From Bacillus alkalisoli (GTDB lineage Bacteria; Bacillota; Bacilli; Bacillales; Bacillaceae_I): a DNA stretch of 64,000 bases. Positions 46,725-56,453 of this stretch are shown here, one piece after another (the stretch's first letter is position 1; each line of letters opens with the position of its first letter). A program made the position numbers and the translations under genes. Where the stretch lies: the NCBI RefSeq assembly GCF_002797415.1, contig NZ_KZ454944.1, forward strand, positions 1,194,655 through 1,258,654, read 5' to 3'. Under the pieces are notes generated by a model. It saw only the letters and a list, made by a program, of their open reading frames with translations. It was not told the DNA's origin and did no database searches.

Positions 46725-48983
46725 ATGGTTAAAAGAGGCCGGATTGTTGCGTTCTTTTTGCTTCTAATTTTATTAGCAAGTGTAATTGGAACGACGGCAA
46801 ACCCGATTACGAAAGAAATTAAGCTAGGGTTAGATTTACAAGGTGGTTTTGAAGTACTTTACGAAGTTCTACCATTGCATGATGAAGACGAAATTAATCA
46901 CGAAGTATTATCGAGTACTGTTAGTGCCTTAAATAAACGTATAAACGTTATTGGTGTAAGTGAGCCAAGGATTCAAATCGAGGGTGACGATAGAATTCGT
47001 GTGCAGCTTGCAGGTGTTGACGATCAAACAAAAGCACGTGAAATCTTATCTACAGAAGCAGTATTAACGTTCCGTGATGTGAATGACAACGTGTTGTTAG
47101 ATGGTGCAGACCTTGTGCAAAATGGTGCAAGACAGTCGTTTGATAGTCAAACAAATGCTCCGATTGTAACGTTGAAATTAAAATCTGCAGAAAAATTTGG
47201 CGAGGTTACAAGAGACGTATTAAATATGGGTGTGGGTCAAAATCGGTTAGTTATTTGGCTTGATTTTGACGAAGGTGACTCTTATCAAGCGGAAAGAGGA
47301 CAAGCAGAACCTAAGTTTCTATCAGCCCCAGTTGTAGAAAGAGTTTTAAACTATCAAGACATCCAAATTAATGGTGACTTTACTATTCAATCTGCTCAAG
47401 AGTTAGCAGACTTGTTAAATGCAGGTTCACTGCCTGTTCAGTTAGAAGAAATTTACTCTACATCTGTTAGTGCACAGTTTGGTGAAACAGCACTACAAAA
47501 AACAGTGTTTGCTGGTATTGTAGGGATAAGCTTAGTGTTCTTATTTATGTTAGTGGTATATCGTTTACCAGGTATGGTTGCGGTAGTAACATTAAGTGCC
47601 TATATTTTCTTCATTTTAGTAGTGTTTAACTGGATGAATGCGGTATTAACATTGCCAGGTATTGCGGCCCTTATTTTAGGGGTCGGTATGGCCGTTGATG
47701 CCAATATTATTACGTATGAGCGTATTAAAGAAGAAATAAAACTAGGAAAATCGACCATGTCGGCATTCCGTGCTGGTAATCGTAACTCCTTGTCCACGAT
47801 TTTAGATGCGAATATTACAACACTATTAGCAGCAGGTGTTATGTTCGTTTATGGTACAAGCTCTGTTCAAGGGTTTGCGACGATGTTAATAACAAGTATT
47901 TTATTAAGCTTCTTAACTGCTGTTGTAGGTACACGTTTCTTGTTAGGACTTTGGGTTAATAGCCGCTTCTTAAATGATAAGCCTGGATACTTCGGAGTGA
48001 AAAAAGAAGAAGTGCTAGATATTAACCAAACTACAGATGATACGGAGCCACCGAACCGATTTACTGGTTTAGATTTCGTAAAACATCGCAAAAAGTTTTT
48101 CATGTTCTCTGGTGGAATGATTGTTGTTGGTATTTTATTGTTAGCATTTTTACGCTTAAACTTAGGGATCGACTTTGTAAGTGGTACTCGAGTGGAAATA
48201 ATGGCGCCAACTTCCTTAACTGCTCAAGAAGTAACAGAGGAATTATCAACTATTAATTATGAACCACGAGATGTTGTATTGGCAGGTACTAATAATGAAA
48301 TTGCAGTTGCTCGTTTCTTAGATGAATTGAATCAAGTGCAAATTGCAGAGATTAAAGATCATTTTGAAGCGAAGTATGGAATTGAACCAAATATAAGTAC
48401 CGTATCTCCAACGGTAGGAAGAGAACTGTCGATGAATGCATTCATTGCAGTGTTAATAGCTTCAATCGGAATTATTATTTATGTAACAATCCGATTTGAA
48501 TGGTTGTTTGCAGCTGCGGCAATCGTTGCCTTGTTCCATGACGCGTTCTTTATTTTAGCATTCTTTAGTTTAGTTCGACTCGAGGTGGATATTACATTTA
48601 TTGCTGCCGTCTTAACAATTGTCGGTTACTCGATAAATGATACGATAGTAACCTTTGACCGAATACGAGAAAACTTAAAGAAGAAGAAACGTTTGAAAAC
48701 ATTCGATGACTTAGCTGAAGTCGTAAATAAAAGTTTACAACAAACGCTTGTCCGTTCATTAAATACAGTAGGCACAGTAATCATTGCTGTTTTAGCGTTA
48801 CAGTTCTTAGGAAGTGAATCTATTACAAACTTTGCTGTAGCACTATTAATTGGACTAGTTGTTGGTACGTATTCTTCACTATTCCTAGCTGCTCAATTAT
48901 GGTTAGTGTGGAAACATAAACAGTTAGAAAGACAAAAAAGAAAACCTGTCGTAACAGACGAAGACCCAGAACCACAAGTTTAA
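46725..48983 (+). CDS. secDF: Fused protein translocase subunit SecDF
   Basis: 752 aa fusion. The SecD half (1 to about 420) has a membrane anchor, the GLDLQGGFEVLYEV motif and the P1 periplasmic-type domain. The SecF half (about 440-735) starts FMFSGGMIVVGILLLAFLRLNLGIDFVSGT. Twelve membrane helices in total. It uses the proton gradient to help pull exported proteins. The fusion is normal in bacilli. Confidence 0.97.
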   Translation: MVKRGRIVAFFLLLILLASVIGTTANPITKEIKLGLDLQGGFEVLYEVLPLHDEDEINHEVLSSTVSALNKRINVIGVSEPRIQIEGDDRIRVQLAGVDDQTKAREILSTEAVLTFRDVNDNVLLDGADLVQNGARQSFDSQTNAPIVTLKLKSAEKFGEVTRDVLNMGVGQNRLVIWLDFDEGDSYQAERGQAEPKFLSAPVVERVLNYQDIQINGDFTIQSAQELADLLNAGSLPVQLEEIYSTSVSAQFGETALQKTVFAGIVGISLVFLFMLVVYRLPGMVAVVTLSAYIFFILVVFNWMNAVLTLPGIAALILGVGMAVDANIITYERIKEEIKLGKSTMSAFRAGNRNSLSTILDANITTLLAAGVMFVYGTSSVQGFATMLITSILLSFLTAVVGTRFLLGLWVNSRFLNDKPGYFGVKKEEVLDINQTTDDTEPPNRFTGLDFVKHRKKFFMFSGGMIVVGILLLAFLRLNLGIDFVSGTRVEIMAPTSLTAQEVTEELSTINYEPRDVVLAGTNNEIAVARFLDELNQVQIAEIKDHFEAKYGIEPNISTVSPTVGRELSMNAFIAVLIASIGIIIYVTIRFEWLFAAAAIVALFHDAFFILAFFSLVRLEVDITFIAAVLTIVGYSINDTIVTFDRIRENLKKKKRLKTFDDLAEVVNKSLQQTLVRSLNTVGTVIIAVLALQFLGSESITNFAVALLIGLVVGTYSSLFLAAQLWLVWKHKQLERQKRKPVVTDEDPEPQV

Positions 48984-48991
48984 TACACATA

Positions 48992-49028
48992 CAAAACACC
49001 GCAGCTTTACAGGCGGTGTTTTGTTTTG
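48992..49028 (+). terminator. Terminator of secDF
   Basis: Stem CAAAACACCGC / GCGGTGTTTTG with a 10-nt loop and a TTTTG tail. Confidence 0.88.
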
Positions 49029-49031
49029 TGA

Positions 49032-49160
49032 AAATATTACAGGTGCCAGGCACTTTTAAACTGTTTGTAACATAAATTATTTGATTGAATATGGTGAATC
49101 ATAAGTTGTGTTAAGAGAATATTTCAAGTGCCTGGCACCTGTAAGGAACCTGTAATATTT
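49032..49160. repeat. Long inverted repeat with GTGCCTGGCAC core
   Basis: Left arm 49032-49055 (AAATATTACAGGTGCC, then AGGCACTT) and right arm from 49126 (AAGTGCCTGGCACCTGTA) are perfectly complementary over 18 bp, with a 70-nt loop. In the right arm, an 11-nt near-duplication (AGGAACCTGTA) interrupts the pairing before ATATTT, which completes the complement. It lies just before the cation efflux gene. Confidence 0.8.
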
Positions 49161-49223
49161 GTGCAATATTGGGATGGTTTAGGGTACAATATGAAAAGAG
49201 TAAGTTTTGTGAGGGAAGGGTGA

Positions 49224-50126
49224 GTGCAGTTGGATCGTGATGAGCGGTTTAGAAAGGCCGAATTTGCCGCAATGGTCGGGATTGTAGGGAATATTATCCT
49301 TGCGGTACTTAAAGCTGTTGCAGGGGTACTTGGAAACAGTAGAGCGCTAGTAGCGGATGCTGTTCACTCAGCTTCTGACGTTGCTGGTTCCCTTGCCGTT
49401 TACATAGGGCTAAAAGCAGCTAAACAACCACCAGATGAGGACCATCCTTACGGGCATGGGAAGGCTGAAAATATTGCGGCCATTATAGTAGCAGTGCTTT
49501 TATTTATCGTAGGTGTAGAAATCGGGAAATCTTCATTCCAAGCCTTTTTTATGGAATTAGAGCCTCCAAATATGATTGCCGTGTATGCTGCGATCATTTC
49601 GATTGTTTCGAAAGAAGCAATGTTTCGTTACAAATATAATTTAGGAAAGAAAATAAAAAGTGATGCCATTATAGTTAATGCATACGAGCATCGATCAGAT
49701 GTGTATTCTTCTATCGCAGCCTTAATTGGTATCGGTGGAGCTATCATTGGTGGATATGTAGGAATAGAATGGTTAGTTTATTTAGACCCGGTAGCAGGAA
49801 TTGCAGTTGCTTTACTTATTTTAAAAATGGCATGGAAACTTGGTGCAGAATCGATTCACAATACGATGGACCATGTTTTACATGCGGAAGAAACAGAGGA
49901 GTTTAAAGACATTGTTAAAACAATGCCCGGTGTTCTTCGTTTGGATGAACTTCATGCACGTGAACATGGGCACTATATTATCATTGATCTGAAAATTTCA
50001 GTCGATCCCGATATTACAGTAGAACAAGGTCACCAAATCGGTAAAAAAGTTAAAGGTAAATTAATGGAAAATATAGAAGTACAAGATGTTTTCGTCCATA
50101 TAAATCCATATAATGATGATAACTGA
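49224..50126 (+). CDS. Cation diffusion facilitator transporter
   Basis: 300 aa, GTG start after GAGGGAAGGG (a TTG six bases later is also possible). Six membrane helices with metal-site motifs DAVHSASDVAG (about residues 43-53) and YEHRSDVYSS (about 155-164), then the cytoplasmic zinc transporter dimerisation domain. It probably exports Zn2+, Mn2+ or Fe2+. Its TGA stop lies inside the terminal repeat of the 155-bp element at 50123. Confidence 0.93.
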   Translation: MQLDRDERFRKAEFAAMVGIVGNIILAVLKAVAGVLGNSRALVADAVHSASDVAGSLAVYIGLKAAKQPPDEDHPYGHGKAENIAAIIVAVLLFIVGVEIGKSSFQAFFMELEPPNMIAVYAAIISIVSKEAMFRYKYNLGKKIKSDAIIVNAYEHRSDVYSSIAALIGIGGAIIGGYVGIEWLVYLDPVAGIAVALLILKMAWKLGAESIHNTMDHVLHAEETEEFKDIVKTMPGVLRLDELHAREHGHYIIIDLKISVDPDITVEQGHQIGKKVKGKLMENIEVQDVFVHINPYNDDN

Positions 50127-50277
50127 GTGAGTTTCATAATGTACAATTACTAAACGAAAAACGAATATTAAACCTATTCTTTCAGATAATTAATGTTTTA
50201 TTTCAAACGTTATTTAATTATAATAAACTTAACATTAGTTTTTCACTAAACGAACAGTAATTATGAAATTGATTCAA
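50123..50277 (-). repeat. 155-bp inverted-repeat element, copy 2
   Basis: Ends CTGAGTGAGTTTCATA and (complement of right end) TTGAATCAATTTCATA. Same length as copy 1 at 33652 but opposite orientation. Its right end shares with copy 1 the inner block GTTCGTTTAGTGAAAAAC. It sits between the efflux gene and the LapA-domain gene and fills the gap. Confidence 0.75.
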
Positions 50278-50305
50278 CTAGAAAAAATTAAAGGGAGGTT
50301 ACCGA

Positions 50306-50584
50306 ATGCGTGCTCAATGGTATATACTTGCTGGTCTGATTTTTGCTATTATCATCGCGATCTTTGCTGTACTAAATGTTGCACTAGTGGAAGTAAACTA
50401 TCTTTTCGGAAAGGCAGAGTGGCCACTAGTCTTAGTTATCTTGTTTTCTACCCTAATGGGGGGAGTTATTGCTGGTACATTTGCGATTTATCAAATGATG
50501 AAAATAAAAAAAGAGAATACGAATACACCAAGCTTAAATTATTCAGAAGAAGAACAGACGGTAGTTGAATCACAAGAGAAGTAG
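50306..50584 (+). CDS. LapA-domain (DUF1049) small membrane protein
   Basis: 92 aa with two membrane helices (about residues 6-28 and 40-65) and a charged cytoplasmic tail. AAAGGGAGG precedes the ATG. It resembles the LapA domain family found near secDF and recJ in bacilli. Function is unknown; in Gram-negatives the family is tied to envelope assembly. Confidence 0.83.
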   Translation: MRAQWYILAGLIFAIIIAIFAVLNVALVEVNYLFGKAEWPLVLVILFSTLMGGVIAGTFAIYQMMKIKKENTNTPSLNYSEEEQTVVESQEK

Positions 50585-50609
50585 TAGCCTCGGCTATTAC
50601 TTTTTTTTA
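50581..50609 (+). terminator. Terminator of LapA-domain gene
   Basis: Stem GTAGTAGC / GCTATTAC with loop CTCG and eight T residues, overlapping the stop codon. Confidence 0.8.
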
Positions 50610-50630
50610 TTCCCAATTCCTAATCCTCCA

Positions 50631-50659
50631 TTGATGGGACGTTCTCACTCTAGTATAAT
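50631..50659 (+). promoter_or_regulatory. recJ promoter
   Basis: TTGATG at 50631-50636, 17-bp spacer, TATAAT at 50654-50659. Confidence 0.7.
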
Positions 50660-50685
50660 GAGGAAGGCTAAAGGGGGAAGATATA

Positions 50686-53022
50686 TTGTTACAATCGAAG
50701 GCACGTTGGAAAATTAATCAACCAAATGAACAAAAAATAAATGATTTAGTACAAGCACTATCTATTTCTCCTCTTGTTGCTTCCCTACTAGTGAATAGAG
50801 GAATAGATGAGATAACGAGTGCTCAAAAATTTTTAAATAAACAATTATCCCAGTTTCATGACCCATTTTTACTTGAAGACATGGATATTGTTGTAGAAAG
50901 AATACAAACTGCTATACAAAATGAAGAAAAGATACTAGTATTCGGTGACTATGATGCGGACGGTGTAAGTAGTACGACTGTTATGTTAACAGCTTTAAGA
51001 GAAGCAGGCGCAATTGCCGATTTTTATATTCCTAACAGGTTTACAGAAGGATACGGTCCAAATGAACAAGCATTCCGTGCTGCTAAAGAGCAAGGGTATT
51101 CCATCATTATCACGGTGGACACCGGAATATCTGCTCATAATGAAGCACTCATTGCAAAAGAATTAGGCTTTGATCTAATCATTACCGATCACCATGAACC
51201 AAGTCCAACTTTACCAGAAGCTTTTGCCATCATACATCCTAAAAAAGAAACATGCCCATATCCATTTAAAGACCTTGCTGGAGTAGGTGTTGCATTTAAA
51301 GTCGCACATGCATTACTTGGAAAACTACCTGAGCACTTATTAGAAATAGCAGCTATCGGTACAATTGCAGACCTTGTTCCGTTAGTAGATGAAAATAGAC
51401 TTCTAGCTTACTTCGGTATCGAAAAAATGAAATCTACGACAAGACCTGGCTTAAAAGCATTATTGAAAAAATGCTCGGTCGAATCAAAAGATATATCAGA
51501 AGAAACAATCGGCTTTTCGATTGGACCTAGAATAAATGCTGTTGGACGATTAGATGATGCAGATCCAGCCGTACATTTACTAATGACAAATGACAATGAA
51601 GAGGCTGTAATGTTGGCCGATGAAATTGAAAGCTATAACAAGGAAAGACAACAAATTGTAAGTAAAATTTCGGAAGAAGCTATTAAGCAAGTGGAAGAGA
51701 AATATCCACCAACTGACAATTCTTTTATAATTGTTGAAGGAGAAGGTTGGAACGCTGGTGTTGTAGGTATTGTTGCATCAAGGTTAGTTGACCGCTTTTA
51801 TAGACCAACTATTGTGTTAAGTTTAGATAAAGAAAAAGGCATCGCAAAAGGATCTGCTAGGTCCATAGCTGGCTTTGACTTATTTGAAAACTTATCAGAA
51901 TGCCGAGATATTTTACCTCACTTTGGTGGACACCCTATGGCAGCAGGAATGACACTTGAAATAGGTAATGTAGAAGAACTGCGTAACCGAATGAAGGAGA
52001 AGGCTAACGAGATATTAAAAGAAGAAGACTTCATCCCAATAAAAGAAGTGGATTTGGAATGTTTACTAGAAGATATTTCACTACAAACAATTGAACAATT
52101 AGAAAAACTAGCACCATATGGGGTAGCTAATAATAAACCAAGAGTAGTCGTTAGAGATGGAAACGTCCATCAAATTCGTCATATTGGAACGAACAATAAT
52201 CATTTGAAACTGACAATCGAAAAAAATCAAAGCACACTAGATTGTGTTGGGTTTGGTTTTGGAGAATCGTTTCATGATATTTCACCAATCGCATCCGTTG
52301 ACGTTTTAGGAGAACTTACAATAAATGAATGGAACAATAATCGTAAACCGCAATTGTTTATCCAAGACATACAAGTAGCTGATTGGCAATTGTTTGATAT
52401 TCGTTCAACAAAGCAATTGAAAAACACACTTCAAAAATTAACGACAAAAAACACAATATTTGTTTACTTTAATGAACATATTATTAAAGAGTTATCATTA
52501 GAAGATTTTTTACCGTACATGAAGCATGTTTCGGAAGTTAGTAATTTACATCAAACATCAACTGTTCTGTTGGACATGCCACCTTCGAAAGAGGCGATAA
52601 TGGACATCTTTAAAAATGGCCAACCAGAACGAGTGTATGCATGTTTTTATCAGTCCGAGAGTCACTTTTTCTCTACCATACCGACTAGAGAGCATTTTAA
52701 ATGGTATTACGGACTGCTACTGAAAAAAGGCTCCATAGATTTAAATAGATATGCTGGAGATATTGCTAGACACCGCGGATGGTCAAAAGAAACAATAGAT
52801 TTCATGTCACAGGTGTTTTTTGAACTAGAATTTGTTACAATAGACAAGGGCTTTATTGCGTTAAGTAATCCTGCAAGCAAGCGTGACCTTTCTGAGTCAC
52901 CGACTTACCGTAAAAAGCAGGAACAAGCTGAGCTTGAAAACTTGTTTCTATACTCATCATATAAACAATTAAAAGAATGGTTTGATGAACAACTTAAAGA
53001 ACGTGAAGTTGTTCACTCATAG
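50686..53022 (+). CDS. recJ: Single-stranded-DNA-specific exonuclease RecJ
   Basis: 778 aa, TTG start with GGGGGAAG. DHH motif I FGDYDADGVSS (about 84-94), motif III ITDHHEPSP (about 166-174), DHHA1 nucleic-acid binding region (GHPMAAGM near 415) and an OB fold, plus the longer C-terminal domain usual in bacilli. 5'-3' exonuclease in recombination and repair. Confidence 0.96.
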   Translation: MLQSKARWKINQPNEQKINDLVQALSISPLVASLLVNRGIDEITSAQKFLNKQLSQFHDPFLLEDMDIVVERIQTAIQNEEKILVFGDYDADGVSSTTVMLTALREAGAIADFYIPNRFTEGYGPNEQAFRAAKEQGYSIIITVDTGISAHNEALIAKELGFDLIITDHHEPSPTLPEAFAIIHPKKETCPYPFKDLAGVGVAFKVAHALLGKLPEHLLEIAAIGTIADLVPLVDENRLLAYFGIEKMKSTTRPGLKALLKKCSVESKDISEETIGFSIGPRINAVGRLDDADPAVHLLMTNDNEEAVMLADEIESYNKERQQIVSKISEEAIKQVEEKYPPTDNSFIIVEGEGWNAGVVGIVASRLVDRFYRPTIVLSLDKEKGIAKGSARSIAGFDLFENLSECRDILPHFGGHPMAAGMTLEIGNVEELRNRMKEKANEILKEEDFIPIKEVDLECLLEDISLQTIEQLEKLAPYGVANNKPRVVVRDGNVHQIRHIGTNNNHLKLTIEKNQSTLDCVGFGFGESFHDISPIASVDVLGELTINEWNNNRKPQLFIQDIQVADWQLFDIRSTKQLKNTLQKLTTKNTIFVYFNEHIIKELSLEDFLPYMKHVSEVSNLHQTSTVLLDMPPSKEAIMDIFKNGQPERVYACFYQSESHFFSTIPTREHFKWYYGLLLKKGSIDLNRYAGDIARHRGWSKETIDFMSQVFFELEFVTIDKGFIALSNPASKRDLSESPTYRKKQEQAELENLFLYSSYKQLKEWFDEQLKEREVVHS

Positions 53023-53034
53023 GAGGAAATGAAG

Positions 53035-53547
53035 ATGGATTTAAAGCAATTCGTAACAATTGTTCCAGATTGGCCAAAACCAGGAATTCAATTCAAAGAC
53101 ATTACAACACTAATGGATAATGGTGATGCGTATAGATACGCAACAGACCAAATCGTTGAATATGCTCGTGATAGAGAAATAGATCTTATCGTAGGACCAG
53201 AAGCACGTGGATTCATTATCGGATGTCCTGTTGCTTACTCTTTAGGAATTGGCTTTGCACCTGTTCGTAAAGAAGGAAAATTACCTCGTGAAGTAGCACG
53301 TGTGGAATATGGTCTTGAGTATGGTAAAGACGTTCTAACTATACACAAAGATGCTATTAAGCCTGGTCAACGTGTATTAATTACAGACGACCTACTTGCT
53401 ACAGGTGGAACAATCGAAGCTACAATTAAACTTGTAGAAGAGCTTGGTGGAGTTGTTGCAGGTATCGCTTTCCTAATCGAACTATCTTACCTAGACGGCA
53501 AAAACAAGCTTGATGGTTATGATATCTTAACATTAATGAAATATTAA
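53035..53547 (+). CDS. apt: Adenine phosphoribosyltransferase
   Basis: 170 aa starting [14 protein letters not shown]. An ATG at 53029 is only 2 bp from AGGAGG, whereas 53035 is 8 bp away. The PRPP motif [13 protein letters not shown] near residues 118-130 is clear. Adenine salvage; precedes relA as in B. subtilis. Confidence 0.97.
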   Translation: MDLKQFVTIVPDWPKPGIQFKDITTLMDNGDAYRYATDQIVEYARDREIDLIVGPEARGFIIGCPVAYSLGIGFAPVRKEGKLPREVARVEYGLEYGKDVLTIHKDAIKPGQRVLITDDLLATGGTIEATIKLVEELGGVVAGIAFLIELSYLDGKNKLDGYDILTLMKY

Positions 53548-53555
53548 ATTATATG

Positions 53556-53591
53556 GAAAAACTAGAGCTTGTATTTGGCTCTAGTTTTTTT
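53556..53591 (+). terminator. Terminator of recJ-apt
   Basis: Stem AAAAACTAGAGC / GCTCTAGTTTTT with an 8-nt loop. It separates apt from relA. The 220-bp gap continues with AT-rich sequence without other clear signals. Confidence 0.88.
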
Positions 53592-53767
53592 AAAACTTCA
53601 ATATTTCCCCACCAACTTATACTATCTTTCTATTTTTTCCATCTTTCCCTAAAAAATTTGTCGATAAATTTAATTTTTATGCCCTTAGCCCTTTACATCT
53701 ATTTGAAATTTCACGATAATAATTACAATATATAAATTTATGAGAAAGCTTAAAGGTGAGAAAACAA

Positions 53768-55960
53768 ATGGCGAATGAGCAAGTGTTAACAGCTGAGCAA
53801 GTCATTGACGACGCAAGGCGATATTTAAAAGAGGACGATATTGCATTTTTACAAAAAGTATATGACTTTGCAAAAAATGCCCATGCGGAGCAATATCGTA
53901 AATCAGGTGAGCCATATATTATCCATCCGATACAAGTTGCCGGGATACTTGTCGACTTAGATTTGGACCCATCCACTATCGCAGCTGGGTTTCTTCATGA
54001 TGTTGTAGAAGATACAGACGTTACATTAGAAGAAATAAAAAATGCATTCAATGTAGAAGTAGCAATGTTAGTAGATGGCGTTACAAAGCTAGGAAAAATT
54101 AAATATAAATCAAAAGAAGAACAACAAGCTGAAAATCATCGAAAAATGTTTGTTGCGATGGCACAAGACATACGTGTTATTTTAATAAAACTAGCTGATC
54201 GCCTTCATAACATGAGAACGTTAAAACATTTACCTCAAGAAAAACAACGTAGAATCTCAAATGAGACGTTAGAAATCTTTGCACCACTTGCCCATCGTTT
54301 AGGTATTTCCAAAATTAAATGGGAATTAGAAGATACATCGTTACGTTACTTAAATCCACAACAATATTATCGCATTGTTAACTTAATGAGGAAGAAACGT
54401 GCGGAGCGAGAAGAGTACATCTCGGAAGTAATGTCCGAAGTGACAGAAAAATTAGCAGAAGTTAATATTAATGCAGATTTATCAGGAAGACCAAAACATA
54501 TTTATAGCATTTATCGTAAGATGGCGCTCCAAAATAAACAGTTTTCCGAAATATATGACCTACTCGCTGTTCGAATCATCGTTAAAAGCATAAAAGACTG
54601 CTATGCCGTATTAGGTATTATCCATACATGTTGGAAACCTATGCCAGGACGCTTCAAGGACTATATTGCGATGCCTAAACCAAATATGTATCAATCCCTT
54701 CACACAACCGTTATCGGTCCTAAAGGGGATCCGTTAGAAGTACAGATACGTACGGACGAAATGCATCAAATTGCTGAATTCGGTATTGCTGCGCACTGGG
54801 CATATAAAGAAGGAAATGCACAAAGTGAACGTGCATCATTTGAAGAGAAGATTACATGGTTCCGTGAAATTTTAGAATTCCAAAATGAGTCAACGAATGC
54901 AGAAGAGTTCATGGAATCTTTAAAGTTCGATTTGTTTTCTGATATGGTATTCGTTTTCACTCCAAAAGGAGATGTAATTGAGTTACCATCTGGCTCTGTG
55001 CCGATCGATTTCTCTTATCGTATTCACTCTGAAATTGGTAACAAAACGATAGGTGCAAAAATTAACGGAAAAATGGTTACGTTGGATTACAAGCTGAAAA
55101 CGGGAGATATCATTGAGATATTAACTTCCAAGCATTCTTACGGACCTAGTAAAGACTGGCTTAAACTTGCACAAACTTCCCAAGCGAAGAATAAAATTCG
55201 CCAATTTTTCAAAAAGCAACAAAGGGAAGAAAATGTCGAAAAAGGCCGTGATTTGGTCGAAAAAGAAATTAGAAATATGGATTTTGAAGTAAAAGAAATT
55301 TTAACTTCTGATAACTTAAAACGTGTAGTTGAAAAGTTCAACTTTGCTAATGATGAAGATATGTTTGCGGCAGTAGGTTACAACGGGATATCTCCATTAC
55401 AAGTAGCCAATCGATTAACGGAAAAACTAAGAAAACAACGTGATCAAGTACAGCAGTTGTCTGAACTTCAAGAGCCAATTGAAAAGAGAAAGCCATCTCC
55501 AATTAAAAAGCGTGATGCCGGAATTGTTGTAGAAGGGATCGATAGTTTATTAGTTCGATTATCTAAATGTTGTAATCCGGTACCAGGAGATGACATTGTT
55601 GGATTTATTACAAGAGGCCGTGGGGTTTCTGTTCACAGAGCTGACTGTCCAAATGTGCATACAGATGACGCGAATGAGCGCCTCATACAAGTAGATTGGG
55701 AAGGCGATAAAGGCTCACGTGAATATAGTGTCGAGATCGAAATATCTGGTTACGACCGTCGAGGATTGCTTAATGAAGTTTTACAAGCAGTCAACGAAAC
55801 AAAAACAAATATTACAGCTGTAGCTGGTAAGTCAGATCGTAATAAAATGGCAATTATTCATATGACCATTTTGATTAAAAATACTGGCCACTTACAAAAA
55901 GTCGTAGAACGAATCAAACAAATTTCTGAAATTTATTCCGTAAGAAGATTAATGCAGTAG
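53768..55960 (+). CDS. relA: Bifunctional (p)ppGpp synthetase/hydrolase Rel
   Basis: 730 aa starting [15 protein letters not shown], with AAAGGTGAG 7 bp upstream; the GTG at 53756 is inside that site. The HD hydrolase residues are His53 and His77-Asp78 (FLHDVVED). The synthetase domain contains [16 protein letters not shown] ([20 protein letters not shown]), a zinc-finger-like [12 protein letters not shown] region and an ACT domain follow. Main stringent response enzyme. Confidence 0.97.
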   Translation: MANEQVLTAEQVIDDARRYLKEDDIAFLQKVYDFAKNAHAEQYRKSGEPYIIHPIQVAGILVDLDLDPSTIAAGFLHDVVEDTDVTLEEIKNAFNVEVAMLVDGVTKLGKIKYKSKEEQQAENHRKMFVAMAQDIRVILIKLADRLHNMRTLKHLPQEKQRRISNETLEIFAPLAHRLGISKIKWELEDTSLRYLNPQQYYRIVNLMRKKRAEREEYISEVMSEVTEKLAEVNINADLSGRPKHIYSIYRKMALQNKQFSEIYDLLAVRIIVKSIKDCYAVLGIIHTCWKPMPGRFKDYIAMPKPNMYQSLHTTVIGPKGDPLEVQIRTDEMHQIAEFGIAAHWAYKEGNAQSERASFEEKITWFREILEFQNESTNAEEFMESLKFDLFSDMVFVFTPKGDVIELPSGSVPIDFSYRIHSEIGNKTIGAKINGKMVTLDYKLKTGDIIEILTSKHSYGPSKDWLKLAQTSQAKNKIRQFFKKQQREENVEKGRDLVEKEIRNMDFEVKEILTSDNLKRVVEKFNFANDEDMFAAVGYNGISPLQVANRLTEKLRKQRDQVQQLSELQEPIEKRKPSPIKKRDAGIVVEGIDSLLVRLSKCCNPVPGDDIVGFITRGRGVSVHRADCPNVHTDDANERLIQVDWEGDKGSREYSVEIEISGYDRRGLLNEVLQAVNETKTNITAVAGKSDRNKMAIIHMTILIKNTGHLQKVVERIKQISEIYSVRRLMQ

Positions 55961-55974
55961 AAAGGGTTCTATTT

Positions 55975-56415
55975 ATGAGAGTTGTTGTGCAACGTGCTAG
56001 AAATGCTCAAGTTAGAGTAAACGAACAAGTAGTAGGCAGAATTGACTTTGGATTAATGCTACTTGTTGGGGTTACCCATTCCGATACAGTGGAAGATGCT
56101 GCATATGTGGCAGATAAAATTACGAACTTACGTATTTTTGAAGATGAAAACGAGAAAATGAACTTGTCTTTATTAGATGTTGGTGGACAAATATTATCGG
56201 TATCTCAATTTACGTTATACGGTGATTGTAAAAAAGGGAGACGTCCTAATTTTATGGAAGCGGCCAAACCTGATCATGCAACACCTATTTATGAGGCGTT
56301 AAATGAAAAGTTTCGAAAAAAGGGAATTACAGTTGAAACAGGAGAATTTGGAGCAATGATGGATGTTGATTTTATTAATGAGGGTCCTGTAACTCTAATT
56401 GTTGAAAGTAAATAA
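55975..56415 (+). CDS. dtd: D-aminoacyl-tRNA deacylase
   Basis: 146 aa. Begins [34 protein letters not shown] and the late Gly-Pro motif [12 protein letters not shown] are the active-site signatures. It frees tRNAs from D-amino acids. 14 bp after relA. Confidence 0.97.
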   Translation: MRVVVQRARNAQVRVNEQVVGRIDFGLMLLVGVTHSDTVEDAAYVADKITNLRIFEDENEKMNLSLLDVGGQILSVSQFTLYGDCKKGRRPNFMEAAKPDHATPIYEALNEKFRKKGITVETGEFGAMMDVDFINEGPVTLIVESK

Positions 56416-56450
56416 AAACAGCCATTCCATATAAGGGATGGCTGTTTTTT
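56416..56450. terminator. Bidirectional terminator dtd / amidase
   Basis: Stem AAAACAGCCATTCC / GGGATGGCTGTTTT with a short loop between converging genes. Confidence 0.88.
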
Positions 56451-56453
56451 ACT

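Noticed and set aside
50263..50568. 101-residue ORF overlapping the LapA-domain gene
   Set aside because: Out-of-frame shadow; the frame at 50306 has the ribosome binding site and two clear membrane helices.
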